Part shown: one piece after another, positions 35,603-44,031 of the stretch
How positions within the stretch are numbered: the first letter of the stretch is position 1
How the letters are laid out: the number at the start of each line of letters is the position of its first letter
Origin: JAGPCK01 sp964535575
Lineage (GTDB): Bacteria > Bacteroidota > Bacteroidia > UKL13-3
Length of the DNA stretch: 64,000 nt
NCBI GenBank assembly: GCA_964535575.1
Contig: CAZHTC010000002.1
Span: forward strand, 310,001 to 374,000
Direction of reading: 5' to 3'
Made by a program: the position numbers and the translations under genes
Notes under the pieces: model-generated
The model's input: only the letters and a program-made list of their open reading frames with translations
What the model was told of the DNA's origin: nothing
Database searches by the model: none

Positions 35603-38497
35603 ATGAGTCTGAACATAAACAATCCCGATCAGTTTGAAAGAAGACATATCGGACCTGATGCAGCCCAAACGGCAGAAATGCTGAAAGCAATTGGCGTTAA
35701 ATCCTTAGATCAGTTAATTGATGAAACCATCCCTTCGCATATCAGGTTGAAAAAACCGATGGCTATTGGCGAGTCATTTACCGAGCAGGAGGTGCTGAGT
35801 GAATTAAAGAAAATTGCGGCCAAAAATCAGGTCTTTAAATCTTATATCGGTTTGGGGTATTATGATACCTTAACACCCGGAGTAATTCTTCGTAATATTA
35901 TGGAGAATCCGGGATGGTACACCCAGTACACCCCTTATCAGGCCGAGATAGCTCAGGGACGTTTGGAAGCATTGCTTAATTACCAAACTATGGTAATTGA
36001 TTTAACCGGAATGGAAATTGCCAATGCCTCCCTTCTAGACGAAGGAACTGCAGCAGCCGAAGCCATGCATATGTTTCATGCATTACATACCGAAGATAAG
36101 CGTATGAAATTATTTGTTTCGGAAGAATGTTTTCCTCAAACCATTGATGTTTTAAAGACCCGCTCCGAGCCATTAAATATTGAGCTTGTGATTGGAGATC
36201 ATCGCAAGGTGGAACTGAATGATGAGTTTTTTGGTGCAGTAATTCAATATCCTGCCGGCAATGGTTCTATTTACGATTACACTGACTTTACAAAAAATGC
36301 GCATGGCAAAGGAGTTTATGTTTGCGCCATTGCCGATATTCTTGCACTTACACTTTTAACCCCTCCGGGCGAATGGGGTGCTGATTGTGTGGTAGGCTCA
36401 TCCCAGCGTTTTGGTGTGCCAATGGGATACGGAGGCCCTCACGCAGCTTTCTTCGCAACTAAAGACGAATACAAACGACAAATGCCGGGACGTATCATTG
36501 GAGTATCAATAGATGCAAATGGGAACAGGGCATTGCGTATGGCGCTTCAAACCCGCGAGCAACATATTCGCAGAGAAAAGGCCACCTCAAATATTTGTAC
36601 CGCTCAGGTTTTACTTTCAATTATGGCCAGTATGTACGGAGTGTACCACGGGCCTCAGGGTTTAATAAAAATTGCAGAGAAAACCCATGGACTTGCCAAA
36701 ACACTTGAAAATGGACTAAATGCCCTTGGGGTGAAGCAAACCAATAAACACTATTTTGATACCTTAACTCTGGAGCTGAAAGATGCTGCTTCTGCAGAGA
36801 AAGTGAAAAAAGAGGCACTCGCAAATAAAATTAACCTAAATTATATTGATGCCACCCATATCGGAGTTTCAGTTGATGAAACAACCTCGCTCAATGATGT
36901 AGCTGATTTACTTTCGGTTTTTGCAACGGCTCTGGGTGGAAATGCCGGAGATGTAAAAACATTAAGCAGCAATCTTTCTATTGAGTGGGATGCGAAATTT
37001 AAACGGACCAGCAAGTTTCTTACCCACCCCGTGTTTAACAGTTACCACAGCGAGCATGAAATGCTGCGTTATATTAAATCGCTCGAAGCAAAAGACCTTT
37101 CGCTTTGCCAGTCTATGATTTCACTTGGTTCATGTACTATGAAACTGAATGCTACCACTGAAATGGTTCCTGTTACCTGGCCCGAATTCGGAGCACTGCA
37201 TCCGTTTGCGCCAGTCGATCAGGCAAAAGGGTATCAACAGATTTTCGAGGAGCTTACCCACCAGTTAAAAGAAGTAACAGGCTTTGCCGGTATTTCACTT
37301 CAGCCTAATGCAGGTGCACAGGGGGAGTATACCGGATTAATGGTGATTCGTGAATACTTTAAAAACAAAGGAGAGTCACATCGAAATATAGCCCTTATTC
37401 CGGCATCGGCACATGGTACCAATCCGGCTTCTGCTGTAATGGCGGGTATGCAGGTGGTTGTTACCAAAACCGATGAACGCGGCAATATTGATGTGGCCGA
37501 TTTAAAAGCAAGAGCTGAACAGTATAAAGATAATTTAGCCTGTTTAATGGTTACTTATCCTTCCACTCACGGAGTGTTTGAAGAAACCATAAAAGATATT
37601 TGTGATATGATTCACAGCTATGGCGGGCAGGTGTATATGGACGGAGCCAACATGAACGCGCAGGTAGGACTCACAAGTCCGGCTACTATTGGTGCTGATG
37701 TATGTCACCTCAATCTGCATAAAACATTTTGTATTCCTCACGGTGGTGGTGGCCCCGGTATGGGACCTATCGGAGTGGCTTCTCATTTAGTACCGTTTCT
37801 TCCTGGCCATGCAGTAGTGAAGATAAGCAGCGACAAAGCTATTCATGCTGTTTCTGCTGCTCCTTACGGAAGTGCGAGCATTTTATTGATTTCATACACC
37901 TACATTAAGATGATGGGTACAAAAGGTCTTGAAAATGCTACCAAGTACGCCATTCTGAATGCCAATTATATTGCCTCCCGTTTAGAAGGGCATTACTCTA
38001 TTTTATACAAGGGAAGCAAAGGCCGTTGTGCGCATGAAATGATTCTGGATACACGCGGATTTAAATATTCGGCCGGAGTAGAAGTAGAAGATATCGCCAA
38101 GCGATTAATGGATTATGGATTCCATGCACCAACGGTTTCGTTTCCGGTGGCAGGTACCGTGATGATTGAACCAACCGAGAGTGAAGCTAAGGCAGAATTA
38201 GACCGCTTTTGTGAGGCCATGATAGCTATTAAAAAGGAAATTGAAGAGGTCGAAAAAGGTGTTGCAGATAAGGCAGATAATGTGCTTAAAAATGCACCCC
38301 ACACGGCTGCTGTTGCCACTGCTGCCGAATGGACGCATAAATATTCAAGAGAAAAAGCTGTCTTCCCTGCACCATGGGTAAAAGCATATAAATTCTGGCC
38401 TACTGTAGGCAGGGTGAATAATACCTATGGCGACAGAAATCTTGTATGTGCCTGCCTTCCGATTGAAGCTTACGAAACAGCCTCAACGGCCAGCTAA
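35603..38497 (+). CDS. gcvP: Glycine dehydrogenase (decarboxylating), P protein, single-chain form
   Basis: 964 residues, the full-length fused alpha/beta type. Decarboxylates glycine and passes the aminomethyl group to lipoyl-GcvH. It begins with the conserved RRHIGPDAAQTAEML segment. The pyridoxal-phosphate lysine is in NLHKTFCIPHGGGGPG (Lys near 706). Other family blocks are SLGSCTMKLNATTEM, IPASAHGTNPASAVM and SAAPYGSASILLISYTYI. A low-complexity helix (about 880-900) is followed by the usual SREKAVFPAPW and GRVNNTYGDRNLVCACLP end. Cytoplasmic. Sits alone between a minus-strand operon and the O-acylation genes; gcvT and lpd are not in the window. Confidence 0.97.
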   Translation: MSLNINNPDQFERRHIGPDAAQTAEMLKAIGVKSLDQLIDETIPSHIRLKKPMAIGESFTEQEVLSELKKIAAKNQVFKSYIGLGYYDTLTPGVILRNIMENPGWYTQYTPYQAEIAQGRLEALLNYQTMVIDLTGMEIANASLLDEGTAAAEAMHMFHALHTEDKRMKLFVSEECFPQTIDVLKTRSEPLNIELVIGDHRKVELNDEFFGAVIQYPAGNGSIYDYTDFTKNAHGKGVYVCAIADILALTLLTPPGEWGADCVVGSSQRFGVPMGYGGPHAAFFATKDEYKRQMPGRIIGVSIDANGNRALRMALQTREQHIRREKATSNICTAQVLLSIMASMYGVYHGPQGLIKIAEKTHGLAKTLENGLNALGVKQTNKHYFDTLTLELKDAASAEKVKKEALANKINLNYIDATHIGVSVDETTSLNDVADLLSVFATALGGNAGDVKTLSSNLSIEWDAKFKRTSKFLTHPVFNSYHSEHEMLRYIKSLEAKDLSLCQSMISLGSCTMKLNATTEMVPVTWPEFGALHPFAPVDQAKGYQQIFEELTHQLKEVTGFAGISLQPNAGAQGEYTGLMVIREYFKNKGESHRNIALIPASAHGTNPASAVMAGMQVVVTKTDERGNIDVADLKARAEQYKDNLACLMVTYPSTHGVFEETIKDICDMIHSYGGQVYMDGANMNAQVGLTSPATIGADVCHLNLHKTFCIPHGGGGPGMGPIGVASHLVPFLPGHAVVKISSDKAIHAVSAAPYGSASILLISYTYIKMMGTKGLENATKYAILNANYIASRLEGHYSILYKGSKGRCAHEMILDTRGFKYSAGVEVEDIAKRLMDYGFHAPTVSFPVAGTVMIEPTESEAKAELDRFCEAMIAIKKEIEEVEKGVADKADNVLKNAPHTAAVATAAEWTHKYSREKAVFPAPWVKAYKFWPTVGRVNNTYGDRNLVCACLPIEAYETASTAS

Positions 38498-38519
38498 AAA
38501 CTGTAACAATACTTAGACA

Positions 38520-38570
38520 AATAAGCCTGATTGGGGATAATATCGAACGATTTCTCCGGTCAGGCTTATT
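38520..38570 (+). terminator. Probable terminator after gcvP
   Basis: Perfect 11-bp stem AATAAGCCTGA (38520-38530) / TCAGGCTTATT (38560-38570) with a 29-nt loop. T-rich sequence follows (TATTTTTG, 38571-38578), which also fits a -7 promoter element for the next gene. Confidence 0.6.
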
Positions 38571-38597
38571 TATTTTTGTTCAGCTAATTATTTAATA

Positions 38598-39860
38598 TTG
38601 ACTTTACTTCATATTGCAGCCAATTACCTAGCCTGGTTTGTTACGCTTTTCAGTGTAGAGATTACTCCGCAACCCCATGTTCAAAAAAGGCCATACCTGA
38701 AAGCGGAAATGGATTTTTCAGGAAAGCCGGTAAAACTTGCACAAAATTTAATAAAACTGAATTACGGTGACGAGCTGGATATGTGGCTTGCCCAATGCGA
38801 TACCGGCCTGAGCGGGGACGGGAAAATCAATATCATGCATTTGGGGGATTCGCATATTCAGGCCGATCATATGTCGGGACGTATGCGCGAACTCTTACAA
38901 TTTTCATTTGGAAATGGAGGAAGAGGATTAGTATTTCCTTACCGGGCGGCCGGAAAAACAAATACACCTGATAATTACAAATTACAGGTGGGTGGAGAAT
39001 GGAAAGGGTGCAAGAATGTAAGCTATTTTAAAATTTGCGATATAGGGGCAAACGGAATCATGGTGTACACTTATGATACATCGGCCTATTTTTATATTAA
39101 TCCCAATACTAATCCATGGCTCAATTACAGTTTTAACTATGTAAAACTTTTTACCAAAAACACAGCCGGACAGTTTGATTATTTTATTCGCAAAGATTCG
39201 GTAACCGTTGTTCGGGCACAGGTTGCAAAGCGGGATAGTTTTTTCACAGAATTAAGTTTTAATGAATACCAACCGGTATTTGGGTTATCGTTGGGACGAA
39301 AAGATACCCTGCAGAGAGAATTTAATTTTTTCGGGGCAAGTCTGGAAAATGATACTCCAGGAGTATTGTATCATATGGCCGGGATAAACGGGGCCGAATA
39401 TTTTTCTTTCCTCAGGTGTAATTTACTTGGGTTGCAATTGCGTCACCTTAATCCTCATCTGGTGATTATTTCACTTGGAACAAATGAAGGATTTAATCCT
39501 TACTATAATGATGAAGATTTTAAGATTAACGCGTCATTGCTTATTGACCGAATTCGTGAGGCGAAACCGGGGGTATCTATATTGCTCACAATGCCTGGAG
39601 AAAGTTTGCAAAAAAGGAAATATCCGGTAAAACGACTGGCTTCTGTTAGAAAAGTACTTTATGAAATTGCCGCAGAAAAACATTGTGCCGTTTGGGATTT
39701 ATATGAAGTAATGGGTGGTTTGGGTTCAATGAAACGCTGGCATGCCCACAGCCTTACGGCAAAAGACCTCATTCATTACAATGCTGCCGGCTACCGACTT
39801 CAGGGAGAATTGCTTTATACCGCTTTGTTAAAATATTACACGCAGAAAAGAGGAAACTGA
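38598..39860 (+). CDS. SGNH/GDSL-type hydrolase, probable partner of the MBOAT acyltransferase
   Basis: 420 residues from a TTG start that opens a signal sequence (TLLHIAANYLAWFVTLFSVE). SGNH blocks: block I IMHLGDSHIQADHM (nucleophile Ser near 84), a GGRGLVFPYRAAGKTNTP segment, block III VIISLGTNEGFNP (Asn near 296), and block V DLIHYNAAGYRLQGELL with the His near 395. Such periplasmic SGNH proteins next to an MBOAT transfer or remove acyl groups on exopolysaccharide or other glycans, as AlgX/AlgJ with AlgI or PatB with PatA. Five bp before the MBOAT gene, so clearly paired. The glycan acceptor is unknown. Confidence 0.82.
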   Translation: MTLLHIAANYLAWFVTLFSVEITPQPHVQKRPYLKAEMDFSGKPVKLAQNLIKLNYGDELDMWLAQCDTGLSGDGKINIMHLGDSHIQADHMSGRMRELLQFSFGNGGRGLVFPYRAAGKTNTPDNYKLQVGGEWKGCKNVSYFKICDIGANGIMVYTYDTSAYFYINPNTNPWLNYSFNYVKLFTKNTAGQFDYFIRKDSVTVVRAQVAKRDSFFTELSFNEYQPVFGLSLGRKDTLQREFNFFGASLENDTPGVLYHMAGINGAEYFSFLRCNLLGLQLRHLNPHLVIISLGTNEGFNPYYNDEDFKINASLLIDRIREAKPGVSILLTMPGESLQKRKYPVKRLASVRKVLYEIAAEKHCAVWDLYEVMGGLGSMKRWHAHSLTAKDLIHYNAAGYRLQGELLYTALLKYYTQKRGN

Positions 39861-39865
39861 TAAGC

Positions 39866-41383
39866 ATGTTTAGCTGGAACGATCTTTTAGCTTATAAGGA
39901 AAATGCACCACTCATATTTTCTCAGTATCTGTTTCTTTTTATCTTTACTGTTTTCTTTCTGGTATATACATTCATTTATAAAAACATAACGGTACGCAAT
40001 TTATACCTGCTGTTTTTTAGCCTGTTTTTTTACTACAAATCCGGGGGATTCTATTTCTGGATTCTTATTTTTTCCACGGTAGTTGATTTTAATCTGGCTA
40101 ATTTGGTTTACCGGGCAAAAACCCATTTCCGCCAAAAGTTCTTTTTTATTCTGAGCATAGGAATGAATCTGGCCTTGTTAGGTTTTTTTAAGTACTCTTA
40201 CTTTTTTGTCGATCTCATTAACAATATTTTTCACACCCAACTCAAGGCCTATAATTTCCTTAGCGGATTGTCAAATTTTATTGCAGGTACAAATTATGAT
40301 GTGAGCGAAATCATACTTCCTGTAGGCATTTCATTTTACACCTTTCAGGCCATGAGCTACACGTTCGATATTTATCGTGGCAATCTCCATCCTGTAAAAA
40401 ATATCTGGGACTTTGGTTTTTTCATTTCTTTTTTCCCGCATCTGGTGGCCGGCCCCATAGTGAAGGCAGCCGATTTTATCCCTCAGGTGTATAAACCCTA
40501 CAACGTAACCCGATATGAAATGGGGGCAGCCATTTTTATGTTTGTAAAAGGATTGATTAAAAAGGTACTGATTAGCGATTACATCAGCATCAATTTTGTC
40601 GACCGGGTTTTTGATGCACCGCAACTGTATTCGGGTTTCGAAAACCTGATGGCTGTTTACGGATATGCACTGCAGATTTATTGCGATTTTTCGGGATACA
40701 GCGAAATGGCTATTGGCTTAGCACTATTAATGGGATTTCGTTTGGGAATTAATTTCAATTCACCATACACCTCCCTAAACATTACCGAATTTTGGCGCAG
40801 GTGGCATATCTCTTTATCAAGCTGGCTGCGCGATTACCTGTACATTTCACTTGGAGGAAACAGGCGGGGGAGGGCACGTACGTATGTAAACTTATTTTTA
40901 ACCATGCTGCTTGGCGGGTTATGGCACGGGGCATCGGTTAAATTTATTCTATGGGGTGGTTTGCACGGCTTAGCTTTAGTAATTCATAAACTCTGGAAAA
41001 AGATATCAGGTTCGCTTGTGCAAATTCCTAAACCGCTTGCTGTTTTCTTATCGTGGTTTATTACCTTTCATTTCGTATCCTTTTGCTGGATTTATTTCAG
41101 GGCACCCGATATGGAAACCGTTTATTCCATTGCCGGGCAAATCACCGGACATTTTACGTGGGGCGATTTATGGGTGAAAGTAATAGCCTACAAAGCCGTA
41201 ATGAGTTTAATAGTTCTTGGTTTTGGCGTTCATTTACTGCCCGGAGTATGGAAAAAACAATGGGAATTATATTTTATTCAACTTCCTGACATGTTGAAAG
41301 CACTGATAGTTGCTTTGGTCATTTTTATGTTGTACCAGATAGCCTCGTCTGATGTGCAGCCATTTATTTATTTTCAGTTTTAA
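39866..41383 (+). CDS. MBOAT family membrane-bound O-acyltransferase (AlgI/PatA-like)
   Basis: 505 residues with about ten to twelve membrane helices. MBOAT signatures: ILPVGISFYTFQAMSYTFDIYRG (about 150-172), FFPHLVAGPIVKAADFIPQ, IYCDFSGYSEMAIGLALLMG, NITEFWRRWHISLSSWLRDYL (about 305-325), and the catalytic His in LGGLWHGASVKFILWGGLHG (near 354). The family moves acetyl groups across the inner membrane onto periplasmic polysaccharide (alginate, peptidoglycan) with a soluble SGNH partner. That partner is the gene 5 bp upstream. Substrate unknown. Confidence 0.94.
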   Translation: MFSWNDLLAYKENAPLIFSQYLFLFIFTVFFLVYTFIYKNITVRNLYLLFFSLFFYYKSGGFYFWILIFSTVVDFNLANLVYRAKTHFRQKFFFILSIGMNLALLGFFKYSYFFVDLINNIFHTQLKAYNFLSGLSNFIAGTNYDVSEIILPVGISFYTFQAMSYTFDIYRGNLHPVKNIWDFGFFISFFPHLVAGPIVKAADFIPQVYKPYNVTRYEMGAAIFMFVKGLIKKVLISDYISINFVDRVFDAPQLYSGFENLMAVYGYALQIYCDFSGYSEMAIGLALLMGFRLGINFNSPYTSLNITEFWRRWHISLSSWLRDYLYISLGGNRRGRARTYVNLFLTMLLGGLWHGASVKFILWGGLHGLALVIHKLWKKISGSLVQIPKPLAVFLSWFITFHFVSFCWIYFRAPDMETVYSIAGQITGHFTWGDLWVKVIAYKAVMSLIVLGFGVHLLPGVWKKQWELYFIQLPDMLKALIVALVIFMLYQIASSDVQPFIYFQF

Positions 41384-41396
41384 CACAAAACTTATT

Positions 41397-41404
41397 TATG
41401 TTTG
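41397..41404 (+). promoter_or_regulatory. Possible -7 element of idi
   Basis: TATGTTTG fits TAnnTTTG, 14 nt before the ATG at 41419. There is no TTTG at -33 (AGTTTTAA instead). Confidence 0.35.
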
Positions 41405-41418
41405 TTTAATCACATAAA

Positions 41419-41928
41419 ATGGTATCTGAAAAAGTAATTTTAGTAAATGAGCAGGATGAATTCTTAGGGGTGATGGATAAATTGGAAGCGCATGAAAAAG
41501 GGTTACTTCACCGGGCTTTTTCAGTTTTTATCTTCAACTCAAAAGGAGAGCTTTTGCTGCAGCAACGTGCGTTATCCAAATACCATTCTCCCGGTTTATG
41601 GACCAATACCTGTTGCAGTCATCCCCGTGTGGGAGAGGAAAATACCGAAGCTGCGCACCGTAGGCTGAAGGAGGAGATGGGATTTGATTGTGAACTGGAG
41701 TATAAAGGTTCCTTAATATATAAAGTGCAGTTTGAAAATGGGTTGTTTGAGCACGAACTGGACCATGTGTTCACAGGAGTATTTGATGGGATTCCTCAGA
41801 TTAGCCCCGATGAAGTCGCCTCATTTCGATGGATAACATTACAAAATCTGAAGACCGAAATTGAAAATGACTCCAGTTGTTTTACGCACTGGCTGCAATT
41901 AATTTTACGTCAAAAAAATTGGTTTTAG
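41419..41928 (+). CDS. idi: Isopentenyl-diphosphate delta-isomerase, type 1
   Basis: 169 residues, Nudix fold. Interconverts isopentenyl and dimethylallyl diphosphate, feeding polyprenyl and menaquinone side-chain synthesis. Catalytic Cys66 is in WTNTCCSHPRVGE and the catalytic glutamate is in LFEHELDHVF (Glu111/Glu113). The Nudix box is represented by EAAHRRLKEEMGF, and HRAFSVFIFNSKGELLLQQR is the usual strand pair. Cytoplasmic, metal dependent. It may share a transcript with the MBOAT pair upstream (35-bp gap). An inverted repeat AGGGGAT/ATCCCCT at 41934-41957 lies just after the stop. Confidence 0.95.
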   Translation: MVSEKVILVNEQDEFLGVMDKLEAHEKGLLHRAFSVFIFNSKGELLLQQRALSKYHSPGLWTNTCCSHPRVGEENTEAAHRRLKEEMGFDCELEYKGSLIYKVQFENGLFEHELDHVFTGVFDGIPQISPDEVASFRWITLQNLKTEIENDSSCFTHWLQLILRQKNWF

Positions 41929-41978
41929 CCTGGAGGGGATATATTTTTAAATCCCCTAACGGGTGAATGTAAACTTGT

Positions 41979-43850
41979 ATGAAACGGTTATTCGGTAAAA
42001 TAGATTTGTCAAATGGGGTAACTATAGGTTTCTGGTGTATTCTTGCATTAGGAATTTCTGTGAGAGGTTACCAATATTTAATGGGTACCAGCCTTTGGGA
42101 GGATGAGGCACATCTGGCTTTAAATTTCATCAGCCGGGGGTACGCAGGCTTACTAAAACCACTGGATAATGCACAGTCAGCACCATTACTTTTTTTATTC
42201 AGTGTTGAAACTTTCTCGTCCATTTTTGGATGGGGCGAAAAAACGTTAAGGGCTTTTCCGTTTCTTGTTTCTGTATTTTCGCTGCCCTTGTTTTATTTTC
42301 TTGTGCTTGATTTAACCAAAAGCAGATTATCGGCTTTAACTGGTTTTTTTCTGTTCTCAGTAAACCTTGCCCTTATCTATTTTGTAAATGAACTGAAACC
42401 CTATACTGTTGATGTAGCTGTTTTTGTTTTAATCGGGTTCATTGCATTTTCTTCCCATCCTTCAATTGCGAAGCACAGAAATAAGTGGCTGGCTGTTGCA
42501 GGTTGTTTAGCTATTTTGTATTCAAATATTGCATTTATTGTTCTGTTGTGTGTCGCTACATGTTTTGTTTGGGATTGGTTTCTGGCAAAGCGTTTAGATT
42601 GGCCGTTGGCGGTAGTGATGCTATTGTGGGGGATTGTATTCGGACTTAACTACTATTTTTTCATTTATCAATATCCGCACGCGAAAGAGGTAAGGGCTAT
42701 GTGGTTGTTTGCCTACTGTCCTACCGACCTACTAAGTTGTGAGTTTATAAATTTCTTAAAAGCTACTATTGAAACCACTTTTTTTACACTTTTACTTTAT
42801 GTGTCGGAAGTAAAGGGGGCAGGTTGGGTATTACTTCTCGTTTTTACAGCCGCTATCCGCAATTGCTACCTGAAACGCAATTACAGGTTATTAATTTTTG
42901 CATTCGGTCCGATCATGATTCACTTAGGTATCTCAGCACTGCATCTTTATCCGTTTTATTACCGCTTTATACTTTATCTGGTGCCGGCATTTATAATTTT
43001 AATAGCAGTTGGGATAGATGTGATTTTCACTTTTGTAAGTAACCGTATACATAGGGTATCCGGTGTAATATTTATTTTTGGAATGGTGTGGTTATTCACT
43101 GAATCATCATTCCCTCAATATCCTTTATGGGAGAGGGAAATTAAACCATCGATCGACTTTATCAATAAGAAATACAGCCAGTCAAATATTCTTATTACCA
43201 CCCCGAACACCCTTTATAAATATTACCACGAGACCGGTTATGCTAAAAACGGGAATTACAGGTTTATTGAATGGAACCTCACCCCGGATCAATTTTCTCA
43301 ATCGGTGGTTGAAGAGCAAAAGAATTTTTTGTTATTACACGCCATGGATACAACGGTTGATGGGTATGGAGCGGTTATAAGATATTTACGAAATAAAAAT
43401 TTAGTAGCAAATGAGTTTGAATATAAAACCTATAGAGTTACCGAAATTAAGCCACTGCAAAAGGGTGGGCGGGTCTTTACGTATAAAAATTTTAAGGCCG
43501 ATGCAATGTTTGAACTAAACGGAGAAAAAGTAATTGCCAACTGGGGAAATACGGTTTTATCCTATCCGTTCAAATTACCTTTAGGTAATTATGATCTTGT
43601 TATGTCAGTTAAGGGCACTCCGGCTTTTGGCATTCACCCGCATCTGCATGTATACGCTAACGAAGAAAAACTTGGCTCATTTTTTACATTAGATAATTAT
43701 AATGCTATACATTTCAATTTAGAACTCAAGGAGACCAAGGAATTAATTTTGCAAATTATAATGGATAATGATTCAGTAAATACTGCTTTGAATGAAGACC
43801 GCAATGCATTTATCAGGTCGATTGTAATTTCAAAAAAGGATAAAAATTAG
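41979..43850 (+). CDS. Polytopic glycosyltransferase (ArnT/PMT-like, GT39-type) with C-terminal beta domain
   Basis: 623 residues. About eleven membrane helices between residues 17 and 390. The first periplasmic loop carries the acidic motif SLWEDEAHLAL (Glu41-Asp42-Glu43), typical of GT-C enzymes that use polyprenyl-phosphate sugars. NELKPYTVDVAVFV (about 132) resembles the second conserved loop of PMT_2 proteins. A soluble region follows from about 395. The last 110 residues (about 510-623) form a beta-rich domain with KGTPAFGIHPHLHVY and MDND...NEDRNAFIRSIVIS, also found at the end of the gene at 44032. That repeat suggests a glycan-binding or lipid-linked substrate module. Sugar and acceptor unknown. 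Confidence 0.8.
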   Translation: MKRLFGKIDLSNGVTIGFWCILALGISVRGYQYLMGTSLWEDEAHLALNFISRGYAGLLKPLDNAQSAPLLFLFSVETFSSIFGWGEKTLRAFPFLVSVFSLPLFYFLVLDLTKSRLSALTGFFLFSVNLALIYFVNELKPYTVDVAVFVLIGFIAFSSHPSIAKHRNKWLAVAGCLAILYSNIAFIVLLCVATCFVWDWFLAKRLDWPLAVVMLLWGIVFGLNYYFFIYQYPHAKEVRAMWLFAYCPTDLLSCEFINFLKATIETTFFTLLLYVSEVKGAGWVLLLVFTAAIRNCYLKRNYRLLIFAFGPIMIHLGISALHLYPFYYRFILYLVPAFIILIAVGIDVIFTFVSNRIHRVSGVIFIFGMVWLFTESSFPQYPLWEREIKPSIDFINKKYSQSNILITTPNTLYKYYHETGYAKNGNYRFIEWNLTPDQFSQSVVEEQKNFLLLHAMDTTVDGYGAVIRYLRNKNLVANEFEYKTYRVTEIKPLQKGGRVFTYKNFKADAMFELNGEKVIANWGNTVLSYPFKLPLGNYDLVMSVKGTPAFGIHPHLHVYANEEKLGSFFTLDNYNAIHFNLELKETKELILQIIMDNDSVNTALNEDRNAFIRSIVISKKDKN

Positions 43851-43853
43851 ATT

Positions 43854-43974
43854 TTATAAATCAGCCATCATTGTTGCCAATTCGTCAATGCCTAGTACCT
43901 TTATTTTCTTATCCCTGTTTTGATATTTCACCATCTGGGCGAATGGCCAAACTGAATCTTTTATTTACAAGTTC
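43854..43974 (-). pseudogene. Possible gene remnant (C-terminal tail only)
   Basis: On the minus strand, 39 sense codons run from just after a TGA (43975-43977) to a TAA at 43854 and look protein-like: SVWPFAQMVKYQNRDKKIKV, then LGIDELATMMADL. There is no plausible start, and the upstream sequence is not open in the same frame. It may be the degraded end of a gene once located between the two glycosyltransferase-like genes. I cannot name the family. It could also be chance. Confidence 0.3.
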
Positions 43975-44031
43975 TCAAATCCGGCTTGAGCATTTCCTGA
44001 TTTTTTTCTGAGAAGTCGGGCACATCAATTT

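Noticed and set aside
41934..41957. AGGGGAT/ATCCCCT hairpin after idi as a terminator
   Set aside because: Perfect 7-bp stem but the T-rich part is in the loop and no T run follows; recorded only in the idi entry.
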